NCBI RefSeq assembly: GCF_019670105.1
Contig: NZ_AP023032.1
Location: 4,674,001-4,738,000, forward strand
Length of the DNA: 64,000 bases
Source of the DNA: Agarivorans albus
GTDB lineage: Bacteria > Pseudomonadota > Gammaproteobacteria > Enterobacterales > Celerinatantimonadaceae
Reading direction: 5' to 3'
Shown piece after piece: positions 36,647-44,992 of the stretch. The first letter of the stretch is position 1, and the number at the start of each line of letters is the position of its first letter. The notes beneath the pieces were generated by a model. That model made no database searches. It saw only the letters and a list, made by a program, of their open reading frames with translations, and was not told the origin of the DNA. A program made the translations under genes and the position numbers.

Positions 36647-37690
36647 CTACCAACGAGCAAAGTGATCTTCGGTTAAGCCTAATACGTCTTGTAGTTGGTG
36701 TGTTTGGCCATGTTGGCATACTAGTGTGCCGCTAAAATGCCCCATATATTGCCGAAAGTTGCTCTTAAGCAACCACAGGTTTAAACGTTCTTGGCGGCAA
36801 TTTAAGGGAGTAAACCTAAGATTTACTCGACCGTCGGCTGAGTAAATGTGCCAAGGCTGATGTGGCTTGCTAGTTTCACTTGCTAGGCTGCGTTTAAAGC
36901 TAAAATGCACCGGGCCAAGCAAATGCTTCTCTCCATCAATCCATAAGGCATTTTCATTACAGCCGGTTTCGTTTACCCCTGCGGCGAGGTTTAAGCCAAT
37001 GCAGGTCTGATTTAAACGAGTAGAAAAACTTGCCCAGCGCCAAGAGGTTTCTCGGCGCATATAGCCCGCCGAGAAATCATAAGCGCCTAAGGCTGTCGCC
37101 AAATTCTGTGTTTTACCGTTTACCAACAAATGGCCAGCCACCGGCAAAGCATTTTGCTTTTGGGTATAAGTCCAACCGGAATAGCCAGTAGGGCCGCACA
37201 TGGCCATGCATTGTTGCTGATTGGCTGGAGTTATTGTTAACTCGGCTTCTAAAAACGGTGTGTTGGCTCGGATGTGCCATTGCCCTTCAACTATTTGAAT
37301 CTGTAGTGAATGTTTGCCTTTTAGATAAGCCAAACTATTTACCGGACTTGGCTGGGTGCCGTAACCCATGCCACAAGGCTTAAGCCAGGTGTGCTCTTGC
37401 AAGGTTTGGCTAGGGATATGAAACACGTAACAAAAGCCACTGCCTAGATAGCGAATATCTGCCAAGGCAAAGCCCAAAATGTATTCATCGCAATTAATGC
37501 TCACAAACTGAAACTGCTTGTAATGAAAATGCTTTGCCCAAAGCGACGCAGGTTTGTCCATCACATTGGTATATACAAAATTTGCCAAACCCAACTGGCT
37601 AACCGGACCGTTAAAGTGACCAAAGCTAAGTTCTCCATTCGCCGCGATTAAGCTACTAGGAGCTGAAATAAGTTGTTGGGAGTTTTGCAT
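36647..37690 (-). CDS. DUF2804 protein
   Basis: 347 residues, beta-rich and without a signal peptide or membrane segment. Recognised by GELSFGHFNGPVSQLGLANF near the N-terminus, KQFQFVSINCDEYILGFALADI, ETSWRWASFS, GVNETGCNENALWIDG and a C-terminal HFSGTL. This is the DUF2804 family, which is thought to be lipocalin- or glycosidase-like but has no assigned role. Co-transcribed with the di-iron lipid oxygenase downstream, so a function in modified-lipid handling is possible (inference). Confidence 0.85.
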   Translation of the reverse strand: MQNSQQLISAPSSLIAANGELSFGHFNGPVSQLGLANFVYTNVMDKPASLWAKHFHYKQFQFVSINCDEYILGFALADIRYLGSGFCYVFHIPSQTLQEHTWLKPCGMGYGTQPSPVNSLAYLKGKHSLQIQIVEGQWHIRANTPFLEAELTITPANQQQCMAMCGPTGYSGWTYTQKQNALPVAGHLLVNGKTQNLATALGAYDFSAGYMRRETSWRWASFSTRLNQTCIGLNLAAGVNETGCNENALWIDGEKHLLGPVHFSFKRSLASETSKPHQPWHIYSADGRVNLRFTPLNCRQERLNLWLLKSNFRQYMGHFSGTLVCQHGQTHQLQDVLGLTEDHFARW

Positions 37691-37909
37691 TTACCAAACC
37701 TTTAACGGTTACATTTTATTAACATTTATTAGCTAAGCAGAGTTTGAGTAAATATTCTAAAATGGAGTGATTGCTTTGTGAGCCAGCTTGCAAGAAAACA
37801 GCTGATACCGAGAAAATGTCGTGATAAGCCTCTAAGCAGAAGCCCAAACTCAGAATATCGATTCGAAAAACCAATAAAAGCTAGCTAAAAACACCTAAAA
37901 ATGTGATTT

Positions 37910-37923
37910 TGAAAACACTTTCA
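37910..37923. promoter_or_regulatory. LacI-family operator-like palindrome
   Basis: TGAAAACACTTTCA has inverted arms TGAAA/TTTCA. It resembles the element at 1880 before the pullulanase gene. It lies just upstream of a CRP-like site, so a sugar-specific repressor combined with catabolite control is likely. Confidence 0.5.
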
Positions 37924-37930
37924 ACCATTA

Positions 37931-37948
37931 ACGTGATGCAGATCACTT
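37931..37948. promoter_or_regulatory. CRP binding site
   Basis: GTGATGCAGATCAC (37933-37946) keeps the GTGA-N6-TCAC core of the CRP consensus exactly, with imperfect flanks. About 100 bp before the transporter start, the usual distance for activation at a sugar-uptake promoter. Confidence 0.75.
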
Positions 37949-38049
37949 AATTTTTGTGGATTAAATCACCTTTTGTATTCACAATCTCGGCAACTTTCAA
38001 ACCATCTGGTTAGACCAGATAAAAACCCTTCTCACCATCAGGTAAGTCC

Positions 38050-39408
38050 ATGAATACAAACAAACCAAAATTACACTTTTGGCAAATCTGGAACATGAGT
38101 TTCGGTTTCCTAGGTATTCAATTTGGCTTTGGTTTACAAAATGCCAACGTAAGTCGAATCTTTGAAACCCTAGGCGCTAGCATCGATCAAATCCCAATTT
38201 TGTGGCTAGCTGCGCCAGTAACAGGATTACTTATTCAACCGATTATCGGTTATATGAGTGATAGAACATGGAATGGTTTAGGTCGTCGTCGCCCCTACTT
38301 TTTAGCTGGCGCGATCATGTCTTCTCTCGCATTAATCATTATGCCTAACTCGCCTTATCTTTGGATGGCAGCAGGCATGTTGTGGATACTAGATGCCTCG
38401 ATTAACGTTTCAATGGAACCGTTTCGCGCTTTAGTTGCTGATAACCTTCCTTCAGAACAGCGTACTCAAGGCTTTGCGGTGCAAACCTTCTTTATTGGTG
38501 TGGGTTCAGTAATTGCTTCTGCCATGCCGTATGTACTAGCTAACTGGTTCGGCATTGCCAACACTGCCCCAGAAGGGGTTATTCCGCCATCGGTTAAAAT
38601 CTCATTTTATGCTGGTGCCGTGGTATTTTTTGGCGCTGTTTTATGGACCGTTCTCAAAACCAAAGAATACAGCCCAGAAGAAATGGAGCGCTTTGAAGGC
38701 GCAGAGCCAGAACAAGACCAAGAAACGCGCGAAGGTTTTGCTGAAGTTTGGGCTGATGTGAAGAAAATGCCTACAACCATGCGCCAACTAGCCGTTGTGC
38801 AGTTCTTCTCATGGTTTGCTCTATTTGCCATGTGGATCTACACCACCTCGGCGGTAACTAGCAGCGTTTACGGCGCCACCGATACCTCTTCAGCCCTTTA
38901 TAACGAAGGTGCAGACTGGGTAGGCTTATGTTTTGCCATGTATAACGGTGTTAGTGCTTTGGCTGCCTTTGCGCTACCTTGGTTAGCTGCACGCAGCAGC
39001 CGCAAAGTAGTGCACGCCCTATGTTTAACCTTGGGCGGCGTAAGCTTAGCCGGCATGTACTTTATTAACGATCCAAAAATGTTAATGCTTAACATGGTAG
39101 GTATTGGTTTTGCCTGGGCGAGTATTTTATGTATGCCTTACGCCATTTTAGCGGGTTCTTTACCTAGCAAAAAAATGGGCTTTTTTATGGGCGTGTTTAA
39201 CTTCTTCATTGTTATTCCACAAATTTTGGCGGCCGGTATCTTAGGTTACTTCACCCGCGAATTCTTTGGTGGCGACTCAATGATGGCCTTGGTATTAGGT
39301 GGTGCATCTATGGTAGTAGCGGCTTTGGTTACCTTAACCGTAACCGACCGAGACGACCCACAATTAGCCAATCAAGACGCCGAGCTAAACCAAGCACAAA
39401 CCGCATAA
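38050..39408 (+). CDS. SLC45-type MFS sugar transporter (maltose/sucrose-like)
   Basis: 452-residue, 12-segment inner-membrane symporter. The N-terminus FWQIWNMSFGFLGIQFGFGLQNANVSRIF is typical of the bacterial SLC45/GPH-like branch that includes maltose and sucrose permeases of Alteromonadales and Caulobacterales. QPIIGYMSDRTWNGLGRRRPYFL is the MFS loop 2-3 motif. A long acidic cytoplasmic loop lies at about residues 210-245. Monocistronic, with its own CRP/LacI-type promoter and terminator. Together with the pullulanase it suggests use of starch-like alpha-glucans, although no other mal genes are in the window. Confidence 0.85.
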   Translation: MNTNKPKLHFWQIWNMSFGFLGIQFGFGLQNANVSRIFETLGASIDQIPILWLAAPVTGLLIQPIIGYMSDRTWNGLGRRRPYFLAGAIMSSLALIIMPNSPYLWMAAGMLWILDASINVSMEPFRALVADNLPSEQRTQGFAVQTFFIGVGSVIASAMPYVLANWFGIANTAPEGVIPPSVKISFYAGAVVFFGAVLWTVLKTKEYSPEEMERFEGAEPEQDQETREGFAEVWADVKKMPTTMRQLAVVQFFSWFALFAMWIYTTSAVTSSVYGATDTSSALYNEGADWVGLCFAMYNGVSALAAFALPWLAARSSRKVVHALCLTLGGVSLAGMYFINDPKMLMLNMVGIGFAWASILCMPYAILAGSLPSKKMGFFMGVFNFFIVIPQILAAGILGYFTREFFGGDSMMALVLGGASMVVAALVTLTVTDRDDPQLANQDAELNQAQTA

Positions 39409-39424
39409 ACAAACTGTCTATGCC

Positions 39425-39454
39425 AAAAAGGGTGAGCCAAGGCTCGCCCTTTTT
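39425..39454 (+). terminator. Terminator of the sugar transporter gene
   Basis: AAAAAGGGTGAGCC pairs with GGCTCGCCCTTTTT across a short AA loop, ending in a T-run. Located 17 bases after the stop codon. Confidence 0.9.
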
Positions 39455-39538
39455 ATTTGCAAAAATCACCAATAGGTCGATCGAAACGTCTTATGGCAAC
39501 GTTATATAAGCTGAACCTTTGAACAAGGAGTCAGCACC

Positions 39539-39733
39539 ATGAGCCAGCATATTTTCAAAGTAGGCATGCGTTGTATTTACGACAACGGTGAAGCCCTAAT
39601 AGACACCTTAGATGAAAGAAACAATGTCGCATTGCTTCGCGACCAACATACCGGCAACTTGCATACCCGCGCCTACCACGACCTATTTCCCGATGATGAG
39701 CAGTTTCATAGCGAAAGCGATACATACTACTAA
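39539..39733 (+). CDS. Small conserved-looking protein, 64 aa, unknown
   Basis: Not recognised. It has an excellent AAGGAG site before the ATG, its own terminator 17 bases after the stop, and a terminator just before it, so it is a free-standing transcription unit. The protein begins MSQHIFKVGMRCIYDNGEA and looks like a small beta-barrel (KOW/SH3-like guess), followed by an acidic tail DLFPDDEQFHSESD. No signal peptide or membrane helix. Codon use is like that of its neighbours. Confidence 0.7.
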   Translation: MSQHIFKVGMRCIYDNGEALIDTLDERNNVALLRDQHTGNLHTRAYHDLFPDDEQFHSESDTYY

Positions 39734-39749
39734 GCCAATATTTACTCAC

Positions 39750-39778
39750 AAAAAAGCCGAGCTAAGCTCGGCTTTTTT
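39750..39778. terminator. Bidirectional terminator
   Basis: AAAAAAGCCGAGC-TAA-GCTCGGCTTTTTT, a perfect stem with T-runs on both strands. It ends the 64-aa gene rightward and the DUF1456 gene leftward. Confidence 0.92.
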
Positions 39779-39791
39779 ATTTATCTGAAGA

Positions 39792-40289
39792 CTACTCTTC
39801 GTCCCACTCAAAATCAGGGGCTTCGTCTGGATTAGCGCGGTATTTAAGCTGCATACCGTGTAAGAAGTTACGCATGATTTGATCTTTACACAGGCGGTAA
39901 TGCTTATGATCGGGTTTGCGGAAAAAAGCACTTAATTCATGTTTGCTTAGCTGAAAACCGGTTAGCCCTAGTACCTCTAGCATATCTTCTGCTTTCAGGT
40001 TTAAAGCAATCTTTAGCTTCATCAAAATGAGATTATTATTAAGGCGCTTTTCTGGCTCGGGTTGCGGGCCTTCGCGCTTACCGCGTTTTTCGTTAATTAA
40101 GCCATTAAGAAAAATCGCTAGGGTTTTATCATTCAAATTGCGATAAGCGGCGTCATCATCTTTTTTCAACCAATCACTCACTTCTGCGCGGCTCACTGTT
40201 AACTCAGCTTGCGCAAAAATGGCAATCATCTTGTTATCGTTAAAATTAAAACAGTAGCGAAGACGACGAAGAATATCGTTATTAGTCAT
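39792..40289 (-). CDS. DUF1456 family protein (YehS-like)
   Basis: 165 residues made of two DUF1456 repeats of about 70 residues: NDILRRLRYCFNFNDNKMIAIFAQAEL...VSDWLKKDDD and NNNLILMKLKIALNLKAEDMLEVLGLTGF...LSAFFRKPDHKHYR. The second ends with the typical RNFLHGMQLKYR. Cytoplasmic, all-helical, with no known biochemical function. The 3' end is close to a bidirectional terminator. Complete. Confidence 0.9.
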   Translation of the reverse strand: MTNNDILRRLRYCFNFNDNKMIAIFAQAELTVSRAEVSDWLKKDDDAAYRNLNDKTLAIFLNGLINEKRGKREGPQPEPEKRLNNNLILMKLKIALNLKAEDMLEVLGLTGFQLSKHELSAFFRKPDHKHYRLCKDQIMRNFLHGMQLKYRANPDEAPDFEWDEE

Positions 40290-40425
40290 GGATAGATCCC
40301 AAATAAAGTAAACCTACAGCCAACAGGCTGAAAAACCAGCAGGATTCTACGCTATCCGGCGGCAAGTAGATAGCGCTCCAGCCGCTTATTTATTGAGCGT
40401 AGTCAAAGGGTATGGTTAAAGCGAG

Positions 40426-41430
40426 CTACTCTACAAAGTTGGCTTTATTGGCCATTTTTCTCGGTAAGCTCATTTGATGGCGCTCTAACTCGCTGCGGCT
40501 AAACAAATACCGGCCTTTTTCAGCGGTTTTAGGCCCAAGGGTGTGCGGCTCTACATCGGTCGTTAATATTGTATGGGCCAACTCGCCGGCAATGCGTCCT
40601 TGCTCGTAACCAAACAGTACTAAGCCGCCAATGGTTTTATCTTTGCCCACGGCAAAATCCCAAAAGCCGAAAGGAGGCAGCGGTGTATGCTGCGACGACC
40701 ACTTCAATACTTCATTTGCATCTACATATTTGTTTCGCTCGTCTCTCAAGGTGTGATAAAGGCCAAAGGCTATTGCATCAAAGCCTTCATCTTTTGCAGT
40801 AATAACCGCTTGCTGCCATGTGTCCCAACGGCTAATTAATCGCAACTCTACATCAACTCCAGACACTCGCAATTGCGTATCGCCGCCAAACATCTCCTGC
40901 AGTACCGTTTTAGCGGTGGTGCCGTCATCAAACAGAATAAGCATGCGATTTAAGCCATTCGGAAATAACGGTTTAATACTAGAAATTGAACGCTTGATTA
41001 AGGGTCGCTCTAAAACACCGGTAATATTGTGCCGCTGATGAACGTGATAACGGCGAGGATTATTATTAATGCCTAAATACACCACCGGCACCAAGGTTTT
41101 GGCAAACCGCGAACCGAGGTACTTTAGCGCATTATCGTCACCTAAAATAACTAGATCGGGTTTTACATCTAAGTAGCGTTGCCAAGCTAACTCGCCACGA
41201 CTGCGGTGACGGGTAACCGGAAGCCGCTTAGTATCCATTTGAAAGTAAGTGAGTTGATAGTGTTCGCCAAGTACCGACTCTAAGCCTTCTATGTAACTTT
41301 TATCCCATGCGTATTCTTGGTGATAACTTTCTATCACCAAAATCTTTTGCTTGGCGAGTGCCCCAGCGGGCGCTAGCAGCAACAAAAAAACACAGAAAAA
41401 TCGACCTAAAATGCTCACCAACTGTCTCAT
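40426..41430 (-). CDS. Periplasmic ABC-type substrate-binding protein (PF04392-like), orphan
   Basis: 334 residues with a signal peptide (LLLLAPAGALA). The start KILVIESYHQEYAWDKSYIEGLE and the later KPDLVILGDDNALKYLG and VPVVYLGINNNP are typical of the ABC_sub_bind family (YtfQ/TrpX-like fold), often associated with two-component or GGDEF sensors rather than with transport. No permease or ATPase gene is adjacent. Monocistronic as far as can be seen. Ligand unknown; a sensory role is possible. Confidence 0.78.
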   Translation of the reverse strand: MRQLVSILGRFFCVFLLLLAPAGALAKQKILVIESYHQEYAWDKSYIEGLESVLGEHYQLTYFQMDTKRLPVTRHRSRGELAWQRYLDVKPDLVILGDDNALKYLGSRFAKTLVPVVYLGINNNPRRYHVHQRHNITGVLERPLIKRSISSIKPLFPNGLNRMLILFDDGTTAKTVLQEMFGGDTQLRVSGVDVELRLISRWDTWQQAVITAKDEGFDAIAFGLYHTLRDERNKYVDANEVLKWSSQHTPLPPFGFWDFAVGKDKTIGGLVLFGYEQGRIAGELAHTILTTDVEPHTLGPKTAEKGRYLFSRSELERHQMSLPRKMANKANFVE

Positions 41431-41501
41431 TCGTAAACGCTTTGGCTAAGTATAGTCAATGCCCATTTAAGGCACTGACTATTCACTAGATCTTGCTCAA
41501 C

Positions 41502-42473
41502 TTAGCCACGATTATGAGGCTTATCTAATTGTAAGATAGGACCAACAGGAACCACTCCAGTGGGGTTAATCGTACTGTGGCTTTCATAGTAGTGCCGCTT
41601 GATATGGTCAAAATGAATGGTATCTGCAACCCCTTCAATTTGATAAAGCTCGCGCATGTAGCCATCAATGTTTGGGTAATCAATTATTCTCTTTAAGTTG
41701 CACTTAAAATGCCCCACATACACTGCATCAAAACGAATCAAGGTGGTGAATAAGCGCCAATCTGCCTCGGTGAGTTGTTCACCCAATAAATAGCGATTGT
41801 TTGACAAAGTTTGCTCTAAAAAATCTAAGCTCTCAAACAAGGGGAATACGGCTTCTTCGTAGGCTTCTTGGCTAGTTGCAAAGCCTGCTTTATACACGCC
41901 ATTGTTAACGGTGTCGTAAATACGCTGATTAAGAGCATCAATCTCTTCGCGTAGCGCTTCTGGGTAGTAGTCACCTTGCTTGGCCCCAAGATCATCAAAG
42001 GCTGAGTTAAACATACGGATGATGTCGGCAGACTCGTTAGACACTATAGTCTGCTGTTGCTTGTCCCATAAAATGGGCACCGTCACTCGACCAGAGTAGT
42101 TAGCATCAGCAGCGGTATACACTTGATGTAACAGCTCGGCGCTGTTAATCGGATCGGCAACCACACCTTCGCCAGGCGCGAATGTCCAACCGTGTTCGCC
42201 CATAAACCAATGCACTACTGAGTAATCAATCATCTCTTCCAAGCCTTTAAGCTTGCGAAATATCATGGTGCGGTTGGCCCAAGGGCAAGCATGGGAAACA
42301 TACAGGTGATAGCGCCCAGATTCAGCTTTAAACCCGGCTTTACCGCTTGGTCCGGCGCTACCGTCGGCAGTTACCCAATTACGAAACTGCGATTCGCTAC
42401 GCACAAAACGGCCTTTGCTTTGTTTAGTGTCGTACCACTTGTCTTGCCATTTTCCATCAACTAATAATCCCAC
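41502..42473 (-). CDS. yqjG: Glutathionyl-hydroquinone reductase (YqjG/Xi-class GST)
   Basis: Reduces glutathionyl-hydroquinones with GSH. The catalytic Cys is in SHACPWANRTMIF, the CPWA motif of Xi-class enzymes, and WFMGEHGWTFAP and the GST C-terminal helices follow. About 323 residues, like E. coli YqjG. The start is the GTG at 42473: AGGAG lies seven bases upstream and the first residues (VGLLVDGKW, then KWYDTKQSKGRF) align with other YqjG proteins, whereas the longer open frame to 42512 overlaps the pirin gene. Third gene of the doxX-pirin-yqjG operon. No terminator found after it. Confidence 0.93.
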   Translation of the reverse strand: MGLLVDGKWQDKWYDTKQSKGRFVRSESQFRNWVTADGSAGPSGKAGFKAESGRYHLYVSHACPWANRTMIFRKLKGLEEMIDYSVVHWFMGEHGWTFAPGEGVVADPINSAELLHQVYTAADANYSGRVTVPILWDKQQQTIVSNESADIIRMFNSAFDDLGAKQGDYYPEALREEIDALNQRIYDTVNNGVYKAGFATSQEAYEEAVFPLFESLDFLEQTLSNNRYLLGEQLTEADWRLFTTLIRFDAVYVGHFKCNLKRIIDYPNIDGYMRELYQIEGVADTIHFDHIKRHYYESHSTINPTGVVPVGPILQLDKPHNRG

Positions 42474-42483
42474 GGTTGCGCTC

Positions 42484-43323
42484 CTAAAATTTATTATTCT
42501 GAAAATCGTCAAATGCTTGTAATACTTGCTCTCGAGTATTCATAACAAAGGGGCCACCCCAAGCAATCGGCTCGTTAAGGGGCTCTCCCGTTACAACTAA
42601 TACGCGGCTAGCATGCTGGCTTTGTAACAACAGTTGTTCACCTTCACTAAGCACGCCCAAGTGATAAGCAGTAATAGCCTGCGGGTTATCGGCAACCGTT
42701 ACTTCCCCCTCAATCACGTAAACAAAACCTTGATGATGAGAAGGTAAATCTAGATTAACCTTTGCCCCTGCCACCAAACTAATATCTAAAAAGCTAGCTG
42801 CAGTGTGGCTAGTTTGCACCGCGCCAACTGTTCCGTTAGCCAGCTCTCCGGCAACTACTCTTATTACGTTGCCTTGCTCATCTTGGCTCAGTGGTATTTG
42901 CTCGGCGCTCAGCTCTTGATAATCTGGCGCCGACATTTTGTGCTCTGCAGCTAAGTTCACCCACAGTTGAAAACCTTTCAGTAGGCCATCTTGTTGCTCG
43001 GGCATTTCTGAGTGAATCACACCGCGCCCAGCATTCATCCATTGCACGCCGCCCGCTTCAATTACGCTTTCGTGGCCAGCATTGTCTTTATGGCGCATCC
43101 GACCATTAAGAATATAAGTAACCGTTTGAAAACCACGATGCGGATGCTCTGGAAAACCCGCTAAATAATCATCCGGTTTGTCTGACTCAAAGCAATCTAA
43201 CATCAAGAATGGGTCTAGATGACGCAGCTGACTATTGCCTAACATACGGGTGAGCTTGACTCCTGCTCCATCGCTGGTGGCTTGGCCAGCCACCACTTGT
43301 TGTAACTGTTTTAAGCTAGTCAT
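42484..43323 (-). CDS. Pirin family protein (YhaK-like)
   Basis: 279-residue bicupin. The metal-binding signature is HPHRGFQTVTYILNGRMRHKD with a later HSEMPEQ; these His/Glu residues bind iron or another metal. GGVQWMNAGRGVIHSEMP is the pirin family hallmark. Homologues have quercetin dioxygenase activity or act as redox sensors. Second gene of the operon, between doxX and yqjG, as in the E. coli yha/yqj functions. Confidence 0.92.
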   Translation of the reverse strand: MTSLKQLQQVVAGQATSDGAGVKLTRMLGNSQLRHLDPFLMLDCFESDKPDDYLAGFPEHPHRGFQTVTYILNGRMRHKDNAGHESVIEAGGVQWMNAGRGVIHSEMPEQQDGLLKGFQLWVNLAAEHKMSAPDYQELSAEQIPLSQDEQGNVIRVVAGELANGTVGAVQTSHTAASFLDISLVAGAKVNLDLPSHHQGFVYVIEGEVTVADNPQAITAYHLGVLSEGEQLLLQSQHASRVLVVTGEPLNEPIAWGGPFVMNTREQVLQAFDDFQNNKF

Positions 43324-43331
43324 GTTTGCTC

Positions 43332-43715
43332 CTATGCACTGCGTTTATCGAGTGAATATGCGCCGCCACCATGGGCAACCAATAATAAGAACCCACCAGC
43401 TATGGCGATGTTTTTCATCAGCATTATCATTTGCATTTGATCGCCAGGGTTAAAGTGAAACAACAAACCCGACAGCAAACTAAAGCCTGCTAGCAAAAAC
43501 GCCACTGGGCGAGTTTTCCAGCCTAGTAATATTGCCAAGCCCCCTAGCAGCTCTAAGGCAATAACCAAAGGTAACAATGCACCCGGTACTCCCATGGCTT
43601 CCATATAACCTTGGGTGCCAGCGTAAGCTGCAATTTTTCCGTAACCAGAAAGAATAAAAATCAACGCTAAAAATACCCGTGCTGTAGGCTGGCTTAGTTG
43701 TTGTAGTAAATTCAT
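43332..43715 (-). CDS. DoxX family membrane protein (YqjF-like)
   Basis: About 127 residues with four membrane helices. RVFLALIFILSGYGKIAAYAGTQGYMEAMGVPG is the DoxX/YqjF opening, and LELLGGLAILLGWKTR follows. E. coli yqjF is induced by nitroaromatics and quinone-like compounds through YhaJ. The ATG at 43715 is chosen because GGAG is nine bases upstream; the frame opens at 43730. First gene of the operon, facing the LysR gene across a 140-bp control region. Confidence 0.9.
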   Translation of the reverse strand: MNLLQQLSQPTARVFLALIFILSGYGKIAAYAGTQGYMEAMGVPGALLPLVIALELLGGLAILLGWKTRPVAFLLAGFSLLSGLLFHFNPGDQMQMIMLMKNIAIAGGFLLLVAHGGGAYSLDKRSA

Positions 43716-43757
43716 TATCATGTTCTCCATGTGTTTTTTGGCTCAAGGCCATTTGCT

Positions 43758-43779
43758 TAACAACAGATTAATGTTGTTA
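43758..43779. promoter_or_regulatory. LysR-type box 1
   Basis: TAACAAC-N8-GTTGTTA is a perfect palindrome with seven-base arms, in the control region between doxX and lysR and nearer doxX. Its AACAAC/GTTGTT arms share ATTGTT/AACAAT character with box 2. Confidence 0.65.
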
Positions 43780-43812
43780 CTAAGAACGATAAACCGTGCG
43801 CTTAGCAAATAA

Positions 43813-43833
43813 TTGTTCCTATAATGGCAACAA
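43813..43833. promoter_or_regulatory. LysR-type box 2
   Basis: TTGTT-N11-AACAA fits the T-N11-A pattern of LysR-type regulators, and the arms extend to ATTGTT/AACAAT. It lies 22 bp before the regulator start, a position suited to autoregulation. Confidence 0.65.
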
Positions 43834-43855
43834 TAATCACTGACGAACATGGAAT

Positions 43856-44800
43856 ATGGCGATGGGACAGCTCGAAGAAATGCAGATTTTTGTGCGGGTG
43901 GTCGAGGCAGGCAGCATTAGCCGTGCAGCAGAACAGTTAGGAGTAGCTAAATCGGTGGTGAGCCGGCGTTTAAGTGCCTTAGAAAAACGCCTAGGCAGCA
44001 GCCTAATGCAGCGCACCACGCGTCGCCTCAGTTTAAGCGACGCTGGCCAACAGTTTTATCAACGAAGTCTAGGCATTATTGACGAGGTAGATCAGCTAAA
44101 CCAAGACGCTAGCTGCCAAGAGCAAACCTTAACTGGCAGCTTACATATTGCAGTGCCCTTATCCTTTGGTCAGGCTCATTTAAGCAGCGCTTTTGATGCA
44201 TTTATGCAGCAGCATCCTCAACTAAAACTTAAGGTAAGCTTGGCTGACAGCCAACATGATTTAGTGGCCGAAGGCATCGATTTAGCACTGCGCATTGCCG
44301 AGCTAAAAGACTCCAGCCTAAAAGCAAAAAAAATCACCCCTATCAATTTTGCCTTAGTGGCCTCTCCGGCCTACCTTGCCAAACATGGCCGTCCCACCAA
44401 GCCTGAACAACTAAGCCAACACCAAGTGCTGCATTACAGCTTACGCGGCGCTGCCAGTTGGCAATTAAGTGATAATAAGGGGCAAGTTCATCAAGTGGCT
44501 TATCAACCGCATATTAGCGCCAACAATGGTGATTTTTTACAAGACTTAGCCATTGCCGGGCACGGCATTGCCCACACTCCGAGTTTTATTGCTTGGCAAG
44601 CCATCGCAAAAGGAGAGCTAGAAATAGTGCTGCCCGAGTATAAATTACCCGCTTTGCACGCTTGGGCGGTTTACCCCAACACCCGCTATTTGCCACACCG
44701 TAGCCGAGTAATGATAGATTTTTTAGCCCAACGTTTTGGCTTAAACCCGTATTGGGATCAAGCCTTAAGCCAGCATTTAAATAGGGCTAAAGCAGATTAA
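43856..44800 (+). CDS. LysR-family regulator (YhaJ-like)
   Basis: 314 residues. N-terminal HTH: MQIFVRVVEAGSISRAAEQLGVAKSVVSRRLSALEKRLG, with the standard LysR layout. The effector domain has the usual type 2 periplasmic-binding fold. Placement divergent from doxX-pirin-yqjG mirrors the logic of E. coli YhaJ, which controls yqjF in response to quinone-like and nitroaromatic compounds. Two inverted repeats in the intergenic region are the likely sites. The start at 43856 keeps the expected residues before the HTH; GGAAT lies directly upstream. Confidence 0.9.
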   Translation: MAMGQLEEMQIFVRVVEAGSISRAAEQLGVAKSVVSRRLSALEKRLGSSLMQRTTRRLSLSDAGQQFYQRSLGIIDEVDQLNQDASCQEQTLTGSLHIAVPLSFGQAHLSSAFDAFMQQHPQLKLKVSLADSQHDLVAEGIDLALRIAELKDSSLKAKKITPINFALVASPAYLAKHGRPTKPEQLSQHQVLHYSLRGAASWQLSDNKGQVHQVAYQPHISANNGDFLQDLAIAGHGIAHTPSFIAWQAIAKGELEIVLPEYKLPALHAWAVYPNTRYLPHRSRVMIDFLAQRFGLNPYWDQALSQHLNRAKAD

Positions 44801-44992
44801 TAAGGTTTTCTGTAAGCCGACCCAACGGTAATCACTTATCTGTCAAAAAGCGCTGTATTCTCAAGGCTTTTTATGATTACCTTGCTGCTAAATAAAACGT
44901 CCCCAACAAATAGATATGGGTGACATATAAGCTTCGCAGCGTAACGGTATACTCGCGATACAACTTCGTTTTTAACTGGTAAGGAAAGTATT

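Larger units (their letters stand above)
37691..38049. other. Regulatory region between divergent genes
   Basis: 359 bp between DUF2804 (leftward) and the sugar transporter (rightward). It holds the LacI-type palindrome at 37910, the CRP-like site at 37931 and an AGGTAAG ribosome site just before 38050. The left half shows nothing definite. Confidence 0.6.

Noticed and set aside
41502-42512. Longer yqjG frame beginning inside the pirin gene
   Set aside because: The extra N-terminal residues are not family-like, and the GTG at 42473 has a perfectly spaced AGGAG.
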